NCBI GenBank assembly: GCA_025201765.1
Contig: MU623346.1
Coordinates: 248,001 to 312,000 of the forward strand
Length of the DNA stretch: 64,000 nt
Source: Daldinia sp. FL1419
Lineage: Eukaryota > Ascomycota > Sordariomycetes > Xylariales > Hypoxylaceae
Direction: 5' to 3'
Numbering within the stretch: position 1 is the stretch's first letter; every line of letters begins with the position of its first letter. This document shows positions 56,698 through 64,000 of this stretch, one piece after another. The translations under genes and the position numbers were made by a program. The notes beneath the pieces are model-generated. The model saw only the letters and a program-made list of their open reading frames with translations, was not told the origin of the DNA and made no database searches.

Positions 56698-57225
56698 CTT
56701 CGAAATACATAAAGTATATGCATGTTACATATTAACCAGAGGTAGCATTAGCGAAGTAGCGAAGCTTTTAACTTTGAGAGAACCGTAATGTCGAATACGT
56801 GCTACGAGATATTACATAATGATCCTAGAGGTCTAGGGGTATGGGCAAATAAGCTTGGGTTGCTACGGAATATTTCATTAGGCCATGTTGCTAGGGGTGG
56901 AAAGAACATGGTGTTGCATGATCTACATGCACTGTAACATATGCATTATCACAGTCAGAACATAAAATTAGCATATTCGCTTACATTACTGTAAGACCAT
57001 CTTGTCCCAAAGATTGTACTAGGCAGCTTATAAATTTTAAGGGGATGGAGCCTCGAGACTCGCGTATCCTGAGACCATCACAGGAGCTTCTATTCACTGA
57101 AGGGCTGAAAAACGGAGAACCGGCTATGCAGGTACCTAGATAGGTACCTACCTACATATCCCTCGATGCCGTACATCATGAAGAATCCTTGCACCGCCCA
57201 AGTATTTTAAGAAGTATGATGTAAC
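56698..57225. other. Convergent intergenic region
   Basis: AT-rich, GGTACCTA-type motif at about 57130-57155, no gene recognised. Confidence 0.6.
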
Positions 57226-59011
57226 CTATATTGGTTCCCTCCGATCCGCATAGATGATCTCTGCAGCCTGCTCTGCTAAAGCGAACGTTGCGACCTGGAG
57301 ATGCCCGGTAATCACAACAGGGAATACAGAAGTATCAACGACACGTAGATTCTTAACACCCTTAACCTTTAGGTCAGTATCGACCACGGCGCCCATCGCA
57401 GCCGTTCCCATCGGGTGAAAGCTTGTGCTAAACAGAATAAGTCAGCAAGGGAAATGGGTAGACGGGGATGTACGTCTCTTACCTTACCCCGGTACGCAAT
57501 CGCGCATCGAGGTATTCGTCTGTTGAGTCAGTCGACAGTACTTTGTCAAAGCCGGGGGCTCCTTTTTCCCCGTCTAGGATCTCTCGGCCTACGATTGTGG
57601 TGTCGCTTCCTGCGAACTTGATTTGCATCTTTAAGCCTTCGCGTATCGCGTACCGATCCACTGCTGTGCTCAGGTAGTTGGGGTCTATGACAGGGTGGTC
57701 TTTGATATCGCCCGAAGCTAATGTTACGGAGCCGCGGGATGTGGTGAGGAGCATGATAAGCGCCATTGACACGAGGGATCCGTCGGGTGCGCCCGCGTAC
57801 ATGAAGATGTTTTCTACGAATGCGCGCTTTTTATTGAGAAGAGGATGCGTTGAAGGGTCGGGGGGAACCCCTTCGTCCTCTGTGATCGCTGCTATGAGGC
57901 CTTCCTTAGGTACGTCGGCTGTGGCGAGGAAATCCATAGGACATCCCCATCCGTATTGAGGCTTCGCAAACAGGGGGTTATTAGAGCCCAGAGCCCATCC
58001 GTCGGCGGGATTCTTGACTTTCCATGCGTGGTGGAATATCGTGTGATCTGCTAGATTCTTGCCAACTTCCGGCTGGTCTAACACCACGAAAATATTGAAT
58101 TTGTTGAGCTCTTCCGAAGGCCCGATTCCCGATAGCATGAGGATTTGGGGGGTGCGGGCGGCGCCGGCGGATAAGATGACTTCGCGACCATATATTTCGA
58201 CTCCGTTTTCGAGTTCGATGCCTACAGCGGAGATTTCTTCGGCAGTCTTTCCCGTCAAAACCTTTTGCACGAGGGTCTCGGTTAATACGGTAATCCCTTC
58301 TAGCGGATACACAGCCGAAGCAATCTCCCGCCGACCGTTTTCTTTATTCTCCTGCAAATCGCCAACACCAACCGGGTTTCCTGCATTGGCGTCTAGTCCC
58401 GGGAGCGCCTCGATTCCGAGCTCAGCCCACGACTTCAAAACGTGGTCGCGAAGCGGCCACTGGCGTTTCGTCGATATAACAGATTGGATGAAGCTGGGTC
58501 CGCTAACCCCACGATGTTGCGTGTCAACGTCCTCGCCCTGGAAATTCTCTGATTTCTTCATGAATGGGAGTTGGCCGTCGTAACTCCATCGCGAATCGTT
58601 CACCTGCGTACCCCAGAGGTCGTAGTCGAATTTATCGCCCCTAATCCATCCATCTGATTGTGTAAGCTCTCTTCAATCCCAAGCTTCTCGCACGAAAGGA
58701 TCTCACAACTCACTGTTATTAATCGTAGTCCCTCCACCAAGAGCCTTCCCAGATGCCCAGTCGATCTTGCGGTCGTTAAGATGGGTCTGCTTGACGGTCT
58801 TGTACTTCCAGTCAAAATCGCCGCCCATCAAGTTAGTAGAGTTAGGCCAGACGATATCGGCGCGGTCATTGGCGTTAGGACCTGCTTCTACGACGAGGAT
58901 TTTGAGCTTCGGGTCGAATTCGAGAAGTCTATGGGATACGACAGACGCGGACAGGCCCCCGCCCACGAAGATGTAATCCCATTCTGTTTTCTTGATTTCT
59001 GAGAGATCCAT
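57226..59011 (-). CDS. GMC-family FAD oxidoreductase (alcohol/choline oxidase-like)
   Basis: Exons 58714-59011, 57483-58653 and 57226-57427 (introns of 60 and 55 nt) give 556 aa. The N-terminal FAD site reads DYIFVGGGLSASVVSHRL, followed by LVVEAGPN and the GMC signature ASGKALGGGTTINN-NGWIRGDKFDYDLW formed across intron 1. The second signature GAARTPQILMLSGIGP is complete. The C-terminal catalytic region is STSFHPMGTAAMG (across intron 2), VVDTSVFP and ITGHLQ, giving the His pair typical of aryl-alcohol and choline oxidases. No signal peptide is seen, so it is likely intracellular or peroxisomal, although the C-terminus REPI is not a clear PTS1. The substrate is unknown. The start MDLSEIKKTEWDYIF is a normal GMC start. 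Confidence 0.93.
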
Positions 59012-59962
59012 GGTTACACGTATGTTTGATAAAATACCTAGGTATATATGATGGACGCAACAAGAACTAAAAGTCACGATATCGTGAGGGCACTGCGGTC
59101 CTCCAGCATCTTATCCTATTTATCCCGCCCGCAGAACCCCGACAATGAAATCCCTCCACGTAGGCATATCCACCCCATCGCGGCATACTTCCAAATACTA
59201 ACCTAGTAAAAGGGGGCTGTGTAACAGACCCGGCGATGCTATCGCATATCATTACCTAGTTCTACATCGCCCATAGGACAGTCTTGAAGCCTATTCCTCT
59301 TAGGGCTTATATGCTGGAAGGACAAAACTCCCGTTGCTGACTGCAGATATCATATCGCCATAGTCCACGGCGATAGTCGCGGTATGCTGTTAATGCTACA
59401 TATTGAGTCCCTTCGTAAGGATATATTGTGTACCGACGAATAGTAAAACCTTGACCTAGGAGGTAGGTAGGTAACTAACTAAATAAACAGAATTCATAGC
59501 GATATCACATCCAGTATCGTTTTATGAAGGCACCGTCGCCGTCCGTGTCCAGCGTGGAATCATACGCAAGCAGGATAAGCACTAGCGGTATAACACTAGT
59601 TTAGATAAACTTGAGAAAGAATTATAATACCCGTTCTGGGTTAAGACGCTAAAAAGGAGGATTTCGGTTACCGTAGTATAGGACATCATGGTACTAACCT
59701 AGTAGCTATTTGGAATACCGTTCATAACTAGGCTTTTGCCACGTGGTTGGATTCATAGCCTCCTTCTACTTGAAACCATCGGGAAGGTGGATGCGATATA
59801 TAACTAATTGCACTCCTTTACTCCCATTACATTGAAAAAGCGTCAAACATAAAACCGGATAATATTGATAGCTTCTTAAACCCGTAACCAACGATCCCCC
59901 TAACAGGGTTCAATCGTTCTTGTATCCTCCCGTCCCCCTTTCCCGAGCCTATTACCAAACAA

Positions 59963-59996
59963 TTGGGGTGAATCCTTTTGAAAGGATTCACCCCAA
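59963..59996. repeat. Perfect 16-bp inverted repeat, 2-nt spacer
   Basis: TTGGGGTGAATCCTTT at 59963-59978 is followed by TG and its exact reverse complement at 59981-59996. It could form a tight hairpin or cruciform, or be a binding site for a dimeric regulator. No gene overlaps it. Confidence 0.9.
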
Positions 59997-61340
59997 AACC
60001 ATCTCCAGCAGCTACCATCCCCATCTCCAGTACCAAAGCCGGAGCCTTGTGAATGGCTACCTATATATCCCATTTTCATCACTTCCTTCTCACCTCATCG
60101 TCCCCGCGCCGGCGTTTCTCTTCCTGCTGTAATCGCAAGCCCCCCAACTAATACCAAGGCTCCTGTATTCCACATAGACAAGCTCCTCGGTGAGTGCCCC
60201 CTGCCACTCCTCACGGCCCTTGTCGCTTGCCCACCGGGGATAATCACCGCTGTTGCGGCTGCTAGGTATTGGCAATTGCGGTGAGTGACTTGAGCAGAAT
60301 CAGGCCAAGGATAGGGCGTCCTTAGTCTAGGGAAGTGAGGCTCGAATAGATCGTCTCGCTCAAGCTGCTCCTCGATTGGGGGACACATGCTCTAGACACG
60401 TCATTCTATTCTTGTGCATAGTTTGTGTGTGGGTATGAGGATGTGGAACGTACGAAATGGCCCTCTTGCTCGACAGCGTCTTAGATACCTATCTTTATAT
60501 ATTTTCGTGTCCACAGGAGCCCGAAAGTACTATACTTTACTGGCTCGTAGCCTTCAAAACCTTTAGCGTACGCCATGACTTGGAATACCTTTCTAATGGT
60601 GTTTTCGTAATAAACCATAGTGCGTTGGCTCGTGACGTAGAATATAGTCCAACTTGCAGCTTTGGTATCTCGCTTGGGATTAACCTCTAGTCGTCTCGCG
60701 AGACGAGTAATAAGCGTGTTGATTTAGGAAGAAATTCTAAAAATGGGGGGCTCCTCGGTGGGCGTTTTTAGTACCTGCTGTAGTGCTTCGCGCTTTCCAC
60801 CTTTCGTACTTTCCATCTAACGTAGTTAAAATCATACTCTAACCATTAGATTGCCTACCTGCCTAGGTAGGTGCACTATATAGTCGCCTAATCGTAGGTA
60901 ACAGCGTCTTTTCGCAAACCATATTTCTATTATTCTTAGTAATAGGTTAAGGTAGTCTTAGGTACTGCACTAACTTAGATTTTATAGGTCACCTGGTAGT
61001 TAGGTAGTTATTAATAATAAGTATTTGTCCGCTTAACTAGTCAGTCTTAGCGTTTGAAGATTGATAACTGTATAAAACTTAAGACTCAACTAGTTATATA
61101 TAATATAGTTATAGATAAGTACCTCTTTGCTATTGTATAATTCTAATAAAAGACACTGCTTGATAGCGCTGCTCATCTCGTGTGACGTGCGGGTCGATAT
61201 ATGGGGATGTAAACGGTATCACCAATCATCCCTTGGAATTGTCTTGCGCAATGATATTATTATGCAGATTTATTTGATAATAATACAATCTAAATTTTGG
61301 GATATCTCGGAGCATTTCTTGAAACATTTCGTTATACATT

Positions 61341-61362
61341 TGCTTTGCTTTGCTTTGCTTTG
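61341..61362. repeat. Pentanucleotide microsatellite (TGCTT)n
   Basis: Four TGCTT units plus TG, ending 7 bp outside the stop codon of the SLATT-like gene, hence in its 3' UTR. Confidence 0.9.
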
Positions 61363-61369
61363 CCTCGCG

Positions 61370-62551
61370 TCATCTTTCGTCGTCCTCGTGTCTCGATTCG
61401 TGGTGGTGGTGGCTCATTTTGTCCGCAATCTTCCGCATCTGTGCAGAGGCTGCTGCTGTCATCTCCCCAACCGCCGTCCTCTGCATCTCTTCCATATCCC
61501 TCACAGCTTGTGTTCCGGCCTGCTCCATCCGCTCCTTTTGTTTCAACGCCTCGCGTTCGCTCTCGTCGACCATTCGAACAGCTTGTGCGCGCCGTTCTTC
61601 GAGCTCGCGATCTAGAGATGCTGCGTGCCCCTCGACCTCCTTAGAAGCAGCCTCATGCATCCGCCGTCCTTGCTCGCGAACCTGATTTGTAACCTCGTGT
61701 GCTTTGCTTTCCAAATCCGCCGCAACTCGATGCACAGCCCCGTTTATGCCATGAAACTGAGTCGCTAAACTCTCCATCTTCGAGACGTCCACGCCGCCGA
61801 CTCTTTCGCTGCTACCTCCGAAACCCCGAATGTTCCTCGTCACCGATGTATAGCCATCGGGCGTATTCATCTCGATTTCTTGTTTGGTATTATTATACAT
61901 GCGGTCTATGGTTGCGACCACTTCGTAAACATTAAGTGTGCAGCCTGTGCGTGAGAAGTCACGCTCACGCTGCTCGATAAACTCCCGTATCTTTTTCCAC
62001 TCATCCCCGTAGTATTTGAGCCGTGCCGGAAGCCCGCTACCCTTTAGGAAGGTCAGGATGCCAGCGATTATGGTGTTGATCGCACCAAAGGCCGTAACCG
62101 CTCCATGGCTAACCCCCGCCGCACCCATGGCTGTAAGAGATGCGGCAACCACAATCTGCAAGAAGTAGCAGGCATTGATTAAGATTGAAAATACTTTGTA
62201 ACGGTCTTTAGACTTTTGTTCCGAGTGTACAACACGACTATAGATGCCGATGTTGGCAGCCGGACGTCTTCCCACGGGACTCGTTTCACTATAACCAAGA
62301 TATGGAGAGGTACTAATGCCTACCATAAGGCGGAAAAGTGTAAGCGGATTATCTTCAGGTATAAGGTAGCTCTGATGACCGTGGGGGAGAATATTGGTGT
62401 TGACCCCCAACGTCGGGGTTGCTGTAGCTGGACCAGAACCTGTACCAGCTACCGGGGCGGCGTTCTGTGCTCCTTGTTCCTCATCTAGATGACCTTCCTG
62501 TAGTCTCCTCTTGAAGAGTAACCGCATTACTGCACCAACGAACGATGCCAT
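61370..62551 (-). CDS. SLATT-like two-TM protein with coiled-coil tail (fungal SLATT family)
   Basis: Intronless 393-aa ORF starting at MASFVGAVMRLLF. Residues 1-110 contain an N-terminal basic/hydrophobic segment and a low-complexity linker. Around 112-119 is SKDRYKV, then two membrane helices (about 121-144 and 149-170) with a tight turn, followed by a basic amphipathic helix (ARLKYYGDEWKKIREFIEQRERDF). This arrangement is that of the SLATT superfamily (SMODS/SLOG-associating two-TM effectors) as found in fungi. Residues about 265-385 are heptad-like and rich in Glu/Arg/Ala, predicting a long coiled coil, and the end is His/Glu-rich. Bacterial SLATT proteins are predicted pore-formers triggered by nucleotide signals. 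Here no nucleotide synthase or SLOG sensor is adjacent, so the role is open. Confidence 0.8.
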   Translation of the reverse strand: MASFVGAVMRLLFKRRLQEGHLDEEQGAQNAAPVAGTGSGPATATPTLGVNTNILPHGHQSYLIPEDNPLTLFRLMVGISTSPYLGYSETSPVGRRPAANIGIYSRVVHSEQKSKDRYKVFSILINACYFLQIVVAASLTAMGAAGVSHGAVTAFGAINTIIAGILTFLKGSGLPARLKYYGDEWKKIREFIEQRERDFSRTGCTLNVYEVVATIDRMYNNTKQEIEMNTPDGYTSVTRNIRGFGGSSERVGGVDVSKMESLATQFHGINGAVHRVAADLESKAHEVTNQVREQGRRMHEAASKEVEGHAASLDRELEERRAQAVRMVDESEREALKQKERMEQAGTQAVRDMEEMQRTAVGEMTAAASAQMRKIADKMSHHHHESRHEDDER

Positions 62552-64000
62552 ATTGCAAGCTGTTTCGTCTTTCGCCGATCTAACTAAGCACAGACGATCG
62601 CACGATCTCGAAACATAAATCGTAAGGCTTAGAGCGAACCACGAGGTAAAACAGAATTCAAAGCCGCTAACCCACGAAACTTCTCGATCCGCGATACCAG
62701 AACAACTTTCTATATTTTATAAGTGATGCGGCTCATTCAGCTGGTCTCTGAAAGCATGAGTGCCCAAAACATATAAAAACTGCCTTAAATAGCATCGATC
62801 TACACTGTGCAACGGCCAAATATTGCGGAGTTGGCCAATCATTGACCTGGCGGATACTTAAACGGGCCTCTGCACCGTCGTGGCCAAGTAATGACGGTCG
62901 ACAAGCGAGCGAATACCGTTGGACGGGACAGCCCGCCATCGCTGACCACTTATATGATCGTGATGCGTTGATTTGATGCCTCGTCGATCGTGTCGTAGTC
63001 GGGAATCATGAGCGTCGCAGAATACGACAGAGCAGCAGAGTCGGCGAGCTGATATGCCCAGGGTCCTGGTAACATAATTTCCTTTGGTGTGCTCGGTAGC
63101 CTCTTAGGAACAGAGATAAGATCAAGTCCAAGGGTAGGAAAAAAGAAAAATATGACATATAAAGATTAAAGTCGCATCGATTTGTGAAGCTATCGAAATT
63201 ATCCCTGAGACCTACATAACGCCATTGAAATTGCATTCTCTACCATGGTAATGCTACCGGCATGTCCACGTGAGGTGAGAGGTAACCCAAGGCTTATCTT
63301 GCCATATGAAGGTATAACAAATTGGAAATATAGCACGGCTAATTCAGCCGCATATTTATATTGCCTTTTAATTTGAAATCTGACAGACAGGCAGCCGAGA
63401 ATTCCGAGAAGGCCAAGTTCCGTAAGCAGCCCGGTCTGCAAGGCGCCTAATACCTCGCGATCTCATAGATTCCTACTTGGGTAGTCGAATTCGCTTTTTC
63501 GGTGTGTTGAGCGAATCACGGGCGTGGGATAGTAGGCCCACATTCCATTCTCGGAATACCCTCCACGACGATCAACGACGAAACCGAGCAGCCGGGACGG
63601 CTTTTGGGGTGAACAGATCTCGTATGCACGGTAAGATGGAGATCTCCTTATGCTAGTTCGTAGGTATTTATAAGCAATATGTACCTGTAGGCGTCGTCAA
63701 CTCTATTATCACGCTACTCCCGCAAGGAGGGCGACGCGTTTGATAAATCAGATTTTTTCCCCCAAGGCTTTTAGCACCCTCGCGCCCGAAAGGGTTCGAA
63801 CTTTTAGATGCTTAAGTATTTGTTGGATGGAATAATTATCCACTTGACTAAAAGGTAATTACGTTATAAGCAGAATTGTTATAACAGTATATATTTCATG
63901 CAACAGTATTTGATGTCTATGCGAGCCTAGGGATGGGAACGATCTTGATTGCGTATTTGGGTTAATAGAGTTAATGTTCTTTCGGACGGCTCCTGGGGTT
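62552..64000. other. Intergenic to window end
   Basis: No gene recognised. Short minus ORFs at 62733-62939, 63006-63236 and 63199-63441 have no features. The right part of the upstream region of the SLATT-like gene lies here. Confidence 0.55.

Larger units (their letters stand above)
59012..61369. other. Intergenic, no gene recognised
   Basis: Includes TACCTAGGTA at 59035-59044 close to the GMC start, the inverted repeat at 59963-59996 and GGTA microsatellite near 60855. Short ORFs show no features. Confidence 0.55.

Noticed and set aside
63770..63830. GGGTTCGAAC box resembling a tRNA B box
   Set aside because: Flanking stem bases do not pair properly and no A box or acceptor partner is found on either strand.

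Overview
The window looks like nuclear DNA of a filamentous ascomycete (Pezizomycotina, most like a Sordariomycete; I cannot name the species). The reasons are many short introns (about 48-260 nt) with GT...AG ends and CTRAY-type branch points, and fungal families such as a LaeA-like methyltransferase, a GT15 mannosyltransferase, a Bem46-type hydrolase and a fungal fucose-lectin domain. Large parts between genes are AT-rich and apparently empty. I rebuilt exon structures by hand from splice signals and reading-frame continuity; all protein lengths follow from those models.

Layout. 1-9.2 kb: a membrane-anchored fucose-lectin-like protein (+), a convergent C2H2 zinc-finger protein (-) and a seven-exon cytochrome P450 (+). 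9.7-13.8 kb: two alpha/beta hydrolases (-), the second Bem46-like. 14.9-15.3 kb: a 440-bp TA-flanked MITE, with a sister copy at 45.0-45.4 kb; the copies differ in a RIP-like way. 17.7-27.3 kb is a housekeeping block: a lysine-rich conserved protein, PEX10, an ERD1/EXS membrane protein, a GT15 mannosyltransferase and a Dap1/MAPR haem protein. 29.7-31.3 kb: an eight-exon SAM methyltransferase with a 13-nt microexon inside SAM motif I.

32.7-44.1 kb looks accessory. Two paralogous kinase-like genes with low-complexity tails point toward each other (A on +, B on -) around a complete D-galactonate-dehydratase-like gene. A frameshifted O-methyltransferase pseudogene follows. The two kinase paralogs share a splice junction that canonical GT-AG rules cannot join in frame, and both introns carry the same 25-nt block (GCTAAC-N5-14-mer). 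This is the oddest signal in the window.

45.7-50.0 kb returns to housekeeping: mitochondrial ATP synthase alpha, then NAD(P)HX dehydratase. 50-54.6 kb appears empty. 54.7-59.0 kb holds a serine-rich conserved fungal protein and a GMC oxidoreductase. 61.4-62.6 kb holds a SLATT-like two-TM protein with a coiled-coil tail, related to predicted pore-forming effectors of nucleotide-signalling immunity. The palindrome TACCTAGGTA recurs about a dozen times outside coding sequence. I saw no convincing tRNA, rRNA or CRISPR array, and no co-directed metabolite cluster.
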